DNA of 28,083 nucleotides from positions 1 through 28,083 of the forward strand of contig JBCKUK010000015.1 in the NCBI GenBank assembly GCA_038924905.1, in the 5' to 3' direction. Position numbers and translations under genes: made by a program. Shown here piece after piece: positions 8,195 to 17,294 of this stretch. Position 1 is the stretch's first letter. Every line of letters starts with the position of its first letter. The stretch is from JBCKUK01 sp038924905. GTDB lineage: Bacteria > Pseudomonadota > Gammaproteobacteria > Burkholderiales > Methylophilaceae. Under the pieces are notes generated by a model. That model was not told the origin of the DNA. It saw nothing but the letters and a program-made list of their open reading frames with translations, and did no database searches.

Positions 8195-9940
8195 TTAAGT
8201 TTTCTGGCCTCTATTGCCACGACGCATCGTTCCACCTGCCTCTGGTTCGCCACCACCAGCACTAATAGGCTGGTCGAGTTTTTTGGGTACAGGCAGCTTG
8301 AGCAAGCGATATAAATTACTGAGGTTGCGTCGATATAAACCATCAAAGCTTTCTACGCTGATAGCGGAATTGTAGTCACCAAACCACCAGAACCAATCAG
8401 AGCCTTCGCAAATTGACAATTGACGTTCGCACTCTACGCGCTCGGTAGCGCTGAGTTCGTTAGTCTTCATCACCCTGTCGTAACCTTTTTTGGCATCACA
8501 CAGCAAATCCCAGCCCAGATTTTTTTCTGTAGAGCCTATCCAGGTGCTAAAACTGCCATAAACCCAGCTACCGGCCAAGATGGTTGGTAATAAACGCAGA
8601 TCTACGGATGGAGTAGTAAAAATTACTGTACTTTTACATTTCTGCACAATATCGCTAAACGTTGTCATCTTGATGTCAGGATGCTCTACTAAGGCCTGAT
8701 AAAGCTCACTGAGGAAATAATAGCCATTATAGGAATAGTATTCCCAGGCATTTTCGCCATCGAGAATAACGCTCACTACTGGGCTATGTTGGGTAGCATT
8801 CGTTTCCTGAATATATTCGAGTGCTTGTATAAAATCACTGACAGCCTCGTTCGAATGTAATTTGGCGTACTCAAAGCCGATTTTGTCAGACAAACTATCA
8901 TCGCGAAAAAAACAAGTGATATCGTAATTGCCATCCGTTACACGATACGGCTTGTAGAGATACTCGTGGCGTGGCGGCATGCCAGCCCCGGATTTTTGGA
9001 GACTATTCACCAACACCCCTTCGCCAGACGCTGCCCACTGCACACCATGTTCGGCCATTAAAGATAATGCTGCGTGAGAAACACCCCCTTCCGCTGGCCA
9101 CATGCCCACTGGTGGCGCACCAAAACGTTTACTATGCGAAGTTTGTGCTTGCACCAGTTGCGCCCCAGCACGCTGTCTGCCGCCAGGATAATGGTCGCAA
9201 TGCGGCAATGACGCAGAAGGCATGGCATCGAGCGCGGATTTGAAATCTATTAACAAAGGTAAAATCGGATGGTAATGCGGTGTGCTGGACAGTTCGATGC
9301 GACCACTATCCTGCAATTTTTTGTAGCGCGGGATTAAATCGCCGATAATCTCGCCGATTAGTCCAAATAAATCAAGGCGATCCTGCAAGGTAAATTGGCT
9401 GCCTCTTTCCATCAGGCTCTGCACTAACTTGCTGCTACGGCGCACACTTTCGCCCATCCATGCCAAGTGGTACCAGACCAACAAGTCGGCCTTGTATTGA
9501 GGTGAGAGATAATTAATTGGGCTGGCGGATTCCGATTCTAAAGTAAGGTAGATATTGTGAAGTCGTTGGTAGTAAGCAAATGGCACCAGCATTTTCTCGT
9601 GGTGGCTTTTGAAGCAGCTATCAATAACAAAACGGCACTGCTCCGGTGAGGCGCTGGCGAGGTCTTTCTCAGCCAGCAATGTCAATAAAGGGTCGCGAAT
9701 ATCGCCGGTTTTGAACTGCTGGTCGTAATCTTCCAGCTGATCCAGCAACACCGGTGCAAAATTAAATGTCACGCGTGCGGCAGGATTAGCCTCCAAATGG
9801 TATGCCATATCGGTGTAATCCTTGATGGCGTGCAGGTAGGTCCAGGGCAGCACATATTCGCCGGTGAGCGTATCCCTGTAGTAGGGCTGGTGCATGTGCC
9901 AAAGCAGGTTAAGATAAAGTTTGGGGCGTGCAGATGACAT
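8195..9940 (-). CDS. GH57 alpha-amylase/amylopullulanase-like enzyme
   Basis: A second GH57 enzyme, not closely similar to its neighbour, that probably hydrolyses or rearranges intracellular alpha-glucan. 581 residues. Motifs: LLWHMHQPYY (12-21), nucleophile Glu284 in GMWPAEGGVS, FFRDDSLSDKIGF (about 344-356), and acid/base Asp394 in VILDGENAWEYY. The C-terminal part is helical with Trp-rich WIGSTEKNLGWDLL and SDWFWWFGDYNS, and the last ~25 residues are a Gly/Arg-rich tail. No signal peptide. Second gene of the operon, 38 bp after glgC. Exact activity (alpha-amylase, pullulanase or branching) cannot be fixed from sequence; GH57 branching enzymes usually have a different layout, and a GH13 glgB is encoded nearby. 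Confidence 0.88.
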   Translation of the reverse strand: MSSARPKLYLNLLWHMHQPYYRDTLTGEYVLPWTYLHAIKDYTDMAYHLEANPAARVTFNFAPVLLDQLEDYDQQFKTGDIRDPLLTLLAEKDLASASPEQCRFVIDSCFKSHHEKMLVPFAYYQRLHNIYLTLESESASPINYLSPQYKADLLVWYHLAWMGESVRRSSKLVQSLMERGSQFTLQDRLDLFGLIGEIIGDLIPRYKKLQDSGRIELSSTPHYHPILPLLIDFKSALDAMPSASLPHCDHYPGGRQRAGAQLVQAQTSHSKRFGAPPVGMWPAEGGVSHAALSLMAEHGVQWAASGEGVLVNSLQKSGAGMPPRHEYLYKPYRVTDGNYDITCFFRDDSLSDKIGFEYAKLHSNEAVSDFIQALEYIQETNATQHSPVVSVILDGENAWEYYSYNGYYFLSELYQALVEHPDIKMTTFSDIVQKCKSTVIFTTPSVDLRLLPTILAGSWVYGSFSTWIGSTEKNLGWDLLCDAKKGYDRVMKTNELSATERVECERQLSICEGSDWFWWFGDYNSAISVESFDGLYRRNLSNLYRLLKLPVPKKLDQPISAGGGEPEAGGTMRRGNRGQKT

Positions 9941-9978
9941 GATTAAACCTTAAAAGAACCTTGAAAGTTGGGTGACCG

Positions 9979-11256
9979 TTAGCGAGTGTGATGTCCCTGC
10001 CCCAGCATCTCAGGCGTCACCAGCGTAATGCCTTTTTCAGATACATAGAAACGCTCGCGATCCTGTTCAGGGTTTACGCCAATCTGCATACCTTCAGGGA
10101 TAATCACGCCCTTATCAATCACTACACGATTCAATATCACATGACGGCCAATGGTTACGTTTGGCAGAATCACCGAGCTATTAATATCACAGTAACTGTG
10201 CACTCGAACATCTGAGAACAAGACTGAGCCATTAATTTTAGAGCCGCTAATGAGGCAGCCGCCGGATACCATAGAATCAGTTGCGCAACCGCGCCGATCT
10301 TCATCGTTAAATACGAACTTGGCCGGTGGCATCTGTTCTTGATAAGTCCAAATCGGCCAAATACGATCATATAAATTAAGCTCTGGAACAACTTTGGTTA
10401 GCTCCATATTAGCTTCCCAGTAGGCATCTATTGTGCCCACATCGCGCCAATAGTAATTACCGTCAGTTGCGCCTACACAACTATTGGTAAAACGGTGCGC
10501 GTAAACACGATATTTGCTAATCAAATAGGGGATGATGTCATGCCCAAAATCATGCGTAGAATGCATATAATCGGCATCGCGAATCAGTTGTTCGTAGAGA
10601 AATGTAGCATTGAATATATAAATACCCATGCTGGCAAAAGCCTGGTCTGGATTGCCGGGCAGCGGGTCGGGCTGTTCAGGTTTTTCCTTGAAATCGATGA
10701 TTCGATCAGCTTCATCTACTTTAATCACGCCAAAGGCTTTAGCCTCTGCAATCGGCACATTAATGCATGCCACCGTCATATCTGCCTTATTGCGCACGTG
10801 ATCTGCCAGCATTTGGCCGTAATCCATTTTGTAAACATGATCGCCGGCAAGAATCATTACATATTCCGACCTATAGTTACGTAAAATGTCCAGATTTTGA
10901 AACACCGCGTCAGCAGTGCCCTTGTACCATTCTTCTTCGATACGCTGCTGGGCTGGCAGCAAATCGATAAACTCGTTGAATTCACCACTCAAGAAGCTCC
11001 AGCCTCGCTGAATATGCCGAATCAGGCTATCCGATTTATATTGTGTAATCACGCCAATTCGCCGTACACCAGAATTTATGCAATTTGACAGGGGGAAATC
11101 AATAATGCGAAACTTCCCACCAAAAGGCACAGCTGGCTTAGCTCGCCAGTTAGTTAAATGCTTCAGGCGGCTTCCTCTGCCGCCCGCGAGAATCAGCGCT
11201 ACAGTGTTTTTTGTAAGCGCGCTAATGAAACGAGAAGAAGTTGAATCCTGCCGCAT
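9979..11256 (-). CDS. glgC: Glucose-1-phosphate adenylyltransferase (ADP-glucose pyrophosphorylase)
   Basis: Makes ADP-glucose from glucose-1-phosphate and ATP, the committed step of bacterial glycogen synthesis. 425 residues, the usual length. N-terminal nucleotidyltransferase motif LILAGGRGSRLKHLTNWRAKPAVPFGG (split here for description: LAGGRGSRL, then KPAVPFGGKFRIIDFPLSN), GTADAVFQNLDI, AGDHVYKMDY, FKEKP, SMGIYIFN, YWRDVGTIDAYWEANM, and a C-terminal left-handed beta-helix with VSGGCLISGS and GRHVILNRVVIDKG. The start ATG at 11256 has a poorly spaced AGGA 13 nt upstream. It leads the minus-strand operon and is divergent from glgB. Allosteric control by glycolytic intermediates is known for the family. 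Confidence 0.97.
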   Translation of the reverse strand: MRQDSTSSRFISALTKNTVALILAGGRGSRLKHLTNWRAKPAVPFGGKFRIIDFPLSNCINSGVRRIGVITQYKSDSLIRHIQRGWSFLSGEFNEFIDLLPAQQRIEEEWYKGTADAVFQNLDILRNYRSEYVMILAGDHVYKMDYGQMLADHVRNKADMTVACINVPIAEAKAFGVIKVDEADRIIDFKEKPEQPDPLPGNPDQAFASMGIYIFNATFLYEQLIRDADYMHSTHDFGHDIIPYLISKYRVYAHRFTNSCVGATDGNYYWRDVGTIDAYWEANMELTKVVPELNLYDRIWPIWTYQEQMPPAKFVFNDEDRRGCATDSMVSGGCLISGSKINGSVLFSDVRVHSYCDINSSVILPNVTIGRHVILNRVVIDKGVIIPEGMQIGVNPEQDRERFYVSEKGITLVTPEMLGQGHHTR

Positions 11257-11423
11257 TTTTTTGTGCCATCCTGATAATATTCGGCATTAGATGCCATGGC
11301 TCTAAAGACTGAAAACTGGGATCTGCTTTAAAGTGCTCGCTCTTGAGCCATTATAGGCACGATAATCGGCTACAATCCAGTAGAATTGCAACCTATCCAA
11401 TAAAATATATACTGATATCCGCT
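11257..11423. promoter_or_regulatory. Shared divergent control region between glgC and glgB, with palindromes
   Basis: About 167 bp must hold the promoters of both glycogen transcripts. It contains GGCAT-TAG-ATGCC (11283-11295), a perfect 5-bp-arm dyad, overlapping GCCATGGC (11293-11300). A TACAAT at 11371-11376 could serve as a -10 for glgB but no good -35 is present. These dyads are candidate operators only; no known regulator site was recognised. Confidence 0.35.
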
Positions 11424-13628
11424 TTGCCTAAATCCAGACAAAATCATCCGCTCGACCTTATTCTTGCTGCCAGGCACCACAACCCTTTTTCTTATTTAGG
11501 TCTGCATGAGGAGTCAGGCAATCAGGTGTTTCGCACTTTCCTGCCCTATGTAGAACGCGTATGGCTTAAAACAGCGCACGGATGGGAACCGCTGCAGCGC
11601 AGTCATACACATGGTCTGTATGAATGGCGCAGCATTGGATCAAAAGAATCTGCGGCGCTTGGCACGCCCTGCTTAATACGCACCGAAAGCAACGGCAAAA
11701 TTGTTGAGCAATACGACCCCTATTCCTGCGCGCCCATGATTTCTGCTGATGAGCTTTATTTATTGGGCGAAGGCCGTTTAATAGAAGCCTATAAAACCCT
11801 GGGCGCGCAATTATGTGAATATCAAGGAATTTCTGGTGTGCGCTTTGCGGTATGGGCACCGAATGCGGAGCGCGTTAGCGTAGTTGGTAATTTTAATCGC
11901 TGGGATGGTCGCGTTAACCCAATGCGTGTCCACGGCTCCAGCGGTGTTTGGGAGATTTTCATTCCTGGCTTAAACGCTGGCGAACTTTATAAATACGAAA
12001 TTCGTAACCGCCATACCGGCGATATACTCACCAAAACTGACCCTTACGGTTTCAGTTTTGAACAACGCCCCGGCACGGCTGCCAAAGTCACCTCGATTGA
12101 TCAATATACATGGCAGGATAGCGTATGGCTAAAGGCACGCGGTGAAGCAGATTGGCTGCACACGCCGTTTAACTGCTACGAAGTACACCTGGGTTCCTGG
12201 CGACGCAACGCGGATGGGAAATTTCTGAATTATCGCGAGTTAGCCGCTACGCTCATACCTTATGTGCATGACATGGGCTACACACACATAGAATTACTGC
12301 CAGTTTCCGAGCATCCGCTGAACGAATCCTGGGGCTATCAAACCACCGGCTATTTTGGTGTAACCAATCGCTTTGGCAGTCCGGATGATTTCCGTTTTCT
12401 GGTTGACGCCTGCCATCAAGCGCATATTGGCGTGATTCTGGATTGGGTACCCGGCCACTTCCCTAAAGATGATTGGGCGCTTGGGCGCTTCGATGGCACG
12501 GCACTTTTTGAGCATGAAGATCCGCGTCTGGGCGAGCATAAGGAATGGGGCACCTATGTCTTCAACTATGGTCGCAATGAAATACGCAATTTTTTACTAG
12601 CCAACGCGCATTACTGGCTTGCGGAGTTTCACATAGATGGATTACGGGTGGATGCCGTAGCTTCCATGCTTTATCTGGATTACTCCCGTAAGCACGGCGA
12701 ATGGTTACCGAATAAATTCGGCGGACGAGAAAATCTGGATGCAATTGAGTTCATCAAACAACTCAACGTGATGGTTCATGAAGACTTCCCCGGCGCCTTG
12801 ACTATTGCCGAGGAATCTACTGCCTGGCCAATGATTTCGCGCCCTGTATACCTGGGTGGTTTGGGCTTCTCAATGAAGTGGAATATGGGCTGGATGAACG
12901 ACACGCTCAGTTACATTGAGAATGATCCGGTACACAGGCGTTACCACCACGATAAACTCACCTTTGGTCAGATCTATGCCTATAGCGAAAACTTTGTGCT
13001 GCCGTTCTCTCATGATGAAGTAGTACACGGCAAACGCTCTTTACTCGATAAGATGCCAGGCGATACCTGGCAAAAATTTGCCAACCTGCGCCTGCTGTTA
13101 ACTTATCAGATGACTAGCCCGGGCAAAAAACTCAATTTTATGGGCAATGAGTTTGGCCAAGGACGTGAGTGGAATGTCAACACCAGCCTGGATTGGTATT
13201 TGTTAGACCAGCCTAATCCGGGCTCAGACTGGCATAAAGGTGTGCAGCAAGTCTCTCGCGATCTCTGCCGGTTGTATAAAAATATGCCCGCATTGCATGA
13301 GCTGGATTTTGACAGTCAAGGCTTTGACTGGATTGATTGTTGCGACACCGACCAATCCACCATCAGCTACCAGCGCCGTGCACGCGACGGTAGCTTTGTG
13401 CTGATCCTGCTCAATTTCACTCCCGTTTTGCGCGAATGTTATCGAATTGGCGTACCGCTTGCAGGCGACTATATCGAGCTGCTTAATAGCGATGCCAGCT
13501 GCTATGGAGGTAGTAATCGAGGCAATGGTATGGGTTTAAAAACAGAACCGATAGCCTGGATGAATCACGCGCAATCAATATTAGTGACTTTACCGCCTTT
13601 AGCTGGCGTGATTCTTCAGTTAAAATAA
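11424..13628 (+). CDS. glgB: 1,4-alpha-glucan branching enzyme (GH13)
   Basis: Introduces alpha-1,6 branches into glycogen. From TTG 11424 the protein has 734 residues, the usual GlgB length. An N-terminal beta domain (ARHHNPFSYLGLH onward) is followed by a CBM48 module (VRFAVWAPNAERVSVVGNFN), the GH13 barrel and a C-terminal beta domain. Catalytic regions seen: DWVPGHFP, GLRVDAVASM with nucleophile Asp410, the acid Glu in TIAEEST, and FSHDEVVHGKRSL. There is no in-frame ATG for the first ~100 codons, so the start is non-standard. TTG 11343 would add 27 residues, but would use up most of the divergent promoter region, so 11424 is preferred with low certainty. Followed by pgi after 34 bp. Confidence 0.95.
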   Translation: MPKSRQNHPLDLILAARHHNPFSYLGLHEESGNQVFRTFLPYVERVWLKTAHGWEPLQRSHTHGLYEWRSIGSKESAALGTPCLIRTESNGKIVEQYDPYSCAPMISADELYLLGEGRLIEAYKTLGAQLCEYQGISGVRFAVWAPNAERVSVVGNFNRWDGRVNPMRVHGSSGVWEIFIPGLNAGELYKYEIRNRHTGDILTKTDPYGFSFEQRPGTAAKVTSIDQYTWQDSVWLKARGEADWLHTPFNCYEVHLGSWRRNADGKFLNYRELAATLIPYVHDMGYTHIELLPVSEHPLNESWGYQTTGYFGVTNRFGSPDDFRFLVDACHQAHIGVILDWVPGHFPKDDWALGRFDGTALFEHEDPRLGEHKEWGTYVFNYGRNEIRNFLLANAHYWLAEFHIDGLRVDAVASMLYLDYSRKHGEWLPNKFGGRENLDAIEFIKQLNVMVHEDFPGALTIAEESTAWPMISRPVYLGGLGFSMKWNMGWMNDTLSYIENDPVHRRYHHDKLTFGQIYAYSENFVLPFSHDEVVHGKRSLLDKMPGDTWQKFANLRLLLTYQMTSPGKKLNFMGNEFGQGREWNVNTSLDWYLLDQPNPGSDWHKGVQQVSRDLCRLYKNMPALHELDFDSQGFDWIDCCDTDQSTISYQRRARDGSFVLILLNFTPVLRECYRIGVPLAGDYIELLNSDASCYGGSNRGNGMGLKTEPIAWMNHAQSILVTLPPLAGVILQLK

Positions 13629-13662
13629 GCGTCAGTTAAATTTAACCAATTTTCAGAACTAC

Positions 13663-15315
13663 ATGACAAACCCAACCACTTTCCCTATTTGGCAACAGCT
13701 AATTAATCATCAACGTGAAGTCTTTCCACTTCACATGCGCGACCTGTTTGTTCAAGATGAAAATCGCTTCAACAAATTCTCCTTAAAATGCGGTGACTTG
13801 TTACTTGATTATTCCAAGCATCGCATTACTGAACAAACCTTACCCTTGTTGCTCCAGCTTGCGCGTGATGCTGAGGTTGAGAGCTGGCGAGAACGTATGT
13901 TTGGCGGTGAAAAAATCAACTTCACTGAACATCGCGCGGTATTGCACACCGCTTTGCGGAATAGACGCAATACGCCGGTAATGGTAGATGGCAAAGACGT
14001 GATGCAGGATGTAAACCGGGTGCTGGCCCAAATGCGCACATTTACTGAAAAAGTACGTTCTGGTGAATGGAAAGGTTATACCGGCAAAAAAATTGTCGAT
14101 ATTGTCAATATTGGCATAGGCGGCTCGGACTTGGGGCCGGCGATGGTTTGTACCGCTCTCAGGCATTATGCAAAATCTGAGCTGTGCAGACATTTCGTTT
14201 CAAACATTGATGGTACACATCTGGCGCAGGTGCTGGAGCAGTGCAGCCCTGAAACCACTCTGTTTATCGCCGCTTCCAAGACATTCACTACGCTGGAGAC
14301 TATGACTAACGCGCATTCTGCGCGCACATGGTTTATGCAGGCAGCAAAAGATGAAGCGCATATAGCCAGGCACTTTGTTGCGGTCTCTTCCAACGCTAAG
14401 GCGGTTAAGAACTTTGGAATTGATATTGCCAACATGTTCGAATGCTGGGATTGGGTGGGCGGCCGCTATTCATTGTGGTCTGCCATTGGCCTATCAATTG
14501 CGCTCTACGTAGGCATGGATCACTTTGAGGAAATGCTGGACGGTGCCCATGAGATGGACAAGCACTTCAGAACTGCACCTCTAGAGCAGAATATGCCCGT
14601 TATCATGGCTCTGTTGGGTATTTGGTATAACAATTTCTTTGGTGCCGAAACCCACGCTATCCTTCCCTACGACCAAGGGTTATCACGCTTCCCAGCCTAC
14701 TTACAACAAGCTGACATGGAAAGTAATGGTAAATTTATCAATCGCGAAGGCAAGCCTACCTCTTACAGTACCGGGCCTATTGTTTGGGGTGAAGCTGGCA
14801 CCAATGGTCAACATGCCTTCTACCAGCTCATTCACCAAGGCAATAAGCTGATTCCCTGCGATTTTCTTATGCCCCTTAAGAGTCGTTATGCGGTTGGCAA
14901 GAATGGTGACGAACACCACAAGATTCTGCTAGCCAACTTTTTTGCGCAAACCCAGGCATTAATGCAGGGCAAGACCCCCATGGAAGTCAAACACGACCTT
15001 AAAGCGCAAGGCATTCACGGTGAGGAGTTAAGGACGCTGCTGCCGCATAATGTTTTTGCCGGCAACCGTCCTACTACCTCGATACTTTTTAATGAGTTAA
15101 CACCAAAAACGCTAGGAAAACTGATTGTACTGTATGAGCACAAAATATTTGTGCAAGGCATCATCTGGGATATTAATTCTTTTGACCAGTGGGGCGTGGA
15201 ATTTGGCAAACAACTGGCTCAGGGCATCTTGCCGCAACTAGATAACGGCGAGACTGCCAAGCACTATGACAGCTCGACAAATGGCCTAATAAATTACCTT
15301 AAGAAGTATAAGTAA
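13663..15315 (+). CDS. pgi: Glucose-6-phosphate isomerase
   Basis: Interconverts glucose-6-phosphate and fructose-6-phosphate, linking the glycogen block to central carbon flow. 550 residues, the bacterial long form. Family motifs are present: IGIGGSDLGPAM (phosphate site), SKTFTTLETM, GGRYSLWSAIGLSI, ADMESNGK, the GTNGQHAFYQLIHQG region with the catalytic His, and SFDQWGVEFGKQLA with the catalytic Lys near the C-terminus. Probably cotranscribed with glgB. Ends 17 bp from the convergent sppA stop; no terminator hairpin is seen in that AT-rich gap. Confidence 0.97.
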   Translation: MTNPTTFPIWQQLINHQREVFPLHMRDLFVQDENRFNKFSLKCGDLLLDYSKHRITEQTLPLLLQLARDAEVESWRERMFGGEKINFTEHRAVLHTALRNRRNTPVMVDGKDVMQDVNRVLAQMRTFTEKVRSGEWKGYTGKKIVDIVNIGIGGSDLGPAMVCTALRHYAKSELCRHFVSNIDGTHLAQVLEQCSPETTLFIAASKTFTTLETMTNAHSARTWFMQAAKDEAHIARHFVAVSSNAKAVKNFGIDIANMFECWDWVGGRYSLWSAIGLSIALYVGMDHFEEMLDGAHEMDKHFRTAPLEQNMPVIMALLGIWYNNFFGAETHAILPYDQGLSRFPAYLQQADMESNGKFINREGKPTSYSTGPIVWGEAGTNGQHAFYQLIHQGNKLIPCDFLMPLKSRYAVGKNGDEHHKILLANFFAQTQALMQGKTPMEVKHDLKAQGIHGEELRTLLPHNVFAGNRPTTSILFNELTPKTLGKLIVLYEHKIFVQGIIWDINSFDQWGVEFGKQLAQGILPQLDNGETAKHYDSSTNGLINYLKKYK

Positions 15316-15332
15316 TATATTGATGTTATTAA

Positions 15333-16289
15333 TTATTTAATTGTAAATTCTCTAGATAAAATCTTGCTTGCCATAGCCGCACCCAAGCGTTTGGCAAAGC
15401 GGTCAGCAAAATTTTCCCGTATAGTGAAGTCCACAATATTATCTTGCTTAATCACTTCACGTGCGACGTACTCTGAGTTGCCCAATGCATCCGCCAGGCC
15501 CATCTTGATACTGGCCTCCCCGCTCCAGAATAAACCACTAAACATCTCCGGAGTTTCCTTGAGACGCGCACCGCGGCCATTACGCACTACTGCGATAAAT
15601 TGCTGGTGAATTTGATTGAGTAATTTCTGCGCAAACTCCTTGTGCTTTGGATTGGCAGGAGAAAACGGATCAAGAATCGCCTTATTCTCGCCGGCAGTAA
15701 TCAGTCTGCGCTCTACGCCCAACCTGTCCATTGCTCCCGTGAAACCAAAACCATCCATCAATACGCCTATAGAGCCGACAATACTGGCCTTATCCACATA
15801 GATTTTATCGGCCGCAACTGCAATATAATAGCAGCCCGAGGCGCATATATCCTCAACTACTGCGTACAACGGAATATTCGGATGCAATTTGCGCTGACGC
15901 TTAATTTCATCATTAATAATGCCAGCCTGCACCGGACTGCCACCAGGGCTGTTAATGCGTAAAATAACGCCTTTGGTATGCCTGTCTTCAAAAGCCGACT
16001 GCAAGCTGGAAACTACAGAATCTGTATTCACAAGATCGCTACTGCCGATTTCCCCCTGCAAATCAATCAACGCAGTATGCTCCATGCCAGCGCCGACACG
16101 CCCGCCTATCCAGTCCATCGCCAGGCCTAGCAGCACAAATAAAGAAATAAAAGTGAGGAATTTAAAAAAGATGCCCCAATGGCGTGCTGTACGCTGTTCT
16201 TTAATCGCTGAAAGCGCAAGCCTTTCGATGACTTGACGCTCCCAATTTTTTGAGGATTGACCCTCGGATTGCTTATTGGCTTCTGACAT
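15333..16289 (-). CDS. sppA: Membrane-anchored signal peptide peptidase, SppA/S49 family
   Basis: Cleaves signal peptides left in the membrane after secretion. 318 residues, the short single-domain form. A cytoplasmic N-terminus of about 35 residues is followed by one membrane helix (about 42-62, FFKFLTFISLFVLLGLAMDWI), then the periplasmic S49 domain. Motifs: RINSPGGSPVQAG, ASGCYYIAVAADKIY, catalytic Ser in ASIVGSIGVL and the general-base Lys in TAGENKAILDPFSP. The start overlaps the end of the Rieske gene by 17 bp. Last gene of the rluC-gph-Rieske-sppA operon, an arrangement commonly seen next to rne in betaproteobacteria. Confidence 0.94.
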   Translation of the reverse strand: MSEANKQSEGQSSKNWERQVIERLALSAIKEQRTARHWGIFFKFLTFISLFVLLGLAMDWIGGRVGAGMEHTALIDLQGEIGSSDLVNTDSVVSSLQSAFEDRHTKGVILRINSPGGSPVQAGIINDEIKRQRKLHPNIPLYAVVEDICASGCYYIAVAADKIYVDKASIVGSIGVLMDGFGFTGAMDRLGVERRLITAGENKAILDPFSPANPKHKEFAQKLLNQIHQQFIAVVRNGRGARLKETPEMFSGLFWSGEASIKMGLADALGNSEYVAREVIKQDNIVDFTIRENFADRFAKRLGAAMASKILSREFTIK

Positions 16290-16635
16290 TTTTCAAACTT
16301 TCTAAATTGATTAAAATTTTGTTATCGCGTTCAGCGACCTGTATCGCCCGCAGACTACGCCCTTTGCAAGGCCCCATCACACAATAACCTGTTTCTGGCT
16401 GATAATGCGCGCCATGGGTGGCACAAATCACATAACTTTTATCCAGGTTAAAAAAGTCGCCCTCGTTCCAGTCCAGCTCGACAGACAGATGTGCGCAGCT
16501 ATTTATATAGGCATAAACCAATCCGTTATAGCGTATCACAAAACCCGTAACACGCTCGCCCAGCTCCGGTAATGCAAAACGCAAGCCATGCCTCGCGCTC
16601 AACCACGGCATGGCTTTCACAAATGATGCGCTCAT
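16273..16635 (-). CDS. Rieske [2Fe-2S] ferredoxin-like protein
   Basis: Small soluble Rieske protein of unknown partner. 120 residues from ATG 16635, which overlaps the region just after the gph stop (TGATAATG arrangement). An upstream in-frame ATG at 16665 would overlap gph by 28 bp and add residues without family match. The Rieske cluster ligands are CAHL (Cys-X-His) and CATHGAHY (Cys-X2-His), about 17-19 residues apart, with a typical GYCVMGPCKGRSL segment after them. No oxygenase domain and no membrane segment. Such proteins are regularly found between gph and sppA in betaproteobacteria; their role is not established. Confidence 0.9.
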   Translation of the reverse strand: MSASFVKAMPWLSARHGLRFALPELGERVTGFVIRYNGLVYAYINSCAHLSVELDWNEGDFFNLDKSYVICATHGAHYQPETGYCVMGPCKGRSLRAIQVAERDNKILINLESLKNVRSQ

Positions 16636-16637
16636 TA

Positions 16638-17294
16638 TCAGGCATGGTTTATTAGCCACTGGCATAGCTTGGTAAATTGGTCAAAATGTGCGAGTGGCGC
16701 ATGTGACAAAAGATTGGCCAATGGATGCGCGCCATAACTTACCGCTACGCTTGCTACATCAGCATTTTGTGCCATTTGCAGATCAAAGCTGGTATCACCC
16801 ACCATTAACGTACGCTCAGGCTGCACCCCCAGTTCGTCCATCAGCTCCAGCAGCATTTGTGGGTGCGGCTTGGAAAAGCACTCATCCATGCAGCGCGTCG
16901 CATGAAAATATTTATCCAGGCCACTGTGCGCCAGAGACTTGTTCAGGCCGTTTCTGCCCTTGCCCGTTGCCACCCCCAACATAAAGCCCTGTTTTTCAAG
17001 TGCGATGATTGCTTCAAACACGCCCTCATACAGTGGCGTTCCTTCATCACGCAGGTGGTAATGATGGCGGTAACGTTCAGCCATATGCTGGCGCTGAGTT
17101 TCACTGATTTCATCGAATAACACATCGATCGCCTCGTACAGACCCAATCCTATGACATGACTTGCGGTGGCCGGCTCAGGCACCGGTAGCCCTGCATCAG
17201 CGCTGGCCTCACGCACACAGTCAGTAATCATTTGGGTTGAATCGGCAAGCGTACCGTCCCAATCAAACACGATTAAATCAAAGCGCTTAGGCAT
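16638..17294 (-). CDS. gph: HAD-family hydrolase, phosphoglycolate phosphatase-like
   Basis: HAD phosphatase of about 218 residues, likely acting on 2-phosphoglycolate or a similar small phosphate ester. Motif I is VFDWDGTLADS near the N-terminus, motif II the VATGKGRNGL stretch, motif III Lys in CFSKPHP and motif IV MVGDTSFDLQMAQNA. A helical cap domain lies between motif I and II. ATG at 17294 is chosen because it starts right before motif I and overlaps the rluC end by 8 bp; an open frame upstream to 17360 lies inside rluC. Substrate is uncertain because HAD proteins of this subgroup differ in specificity. Confidence 0.88.
   Translation of the reverse strand: MPKRFDLIVFDWDGTLADSTQMITDCVREASADAGLPVPEPATASHVIGLGLYEAIDVLFDEISETQRQHMAERYRHHYHLRDEGTPLYEGVFEAIIALEKQGFMLGVATGKGRNGLNKSLAHSGLDKYFHATRCMDECFSKPHPQMLLELMDELGVQPERTLMVGDTSFDLQMAQNADVASVAVSYGAHPLANLLSHAPLAHFDQFTKLCQWLINHA

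Noticed and set aside
15316..15332. Terminator between pgi and sppA
   Set aside because: The 17-bp AT-rich gap has no GC-rich stem, so termination there cannot be supported.
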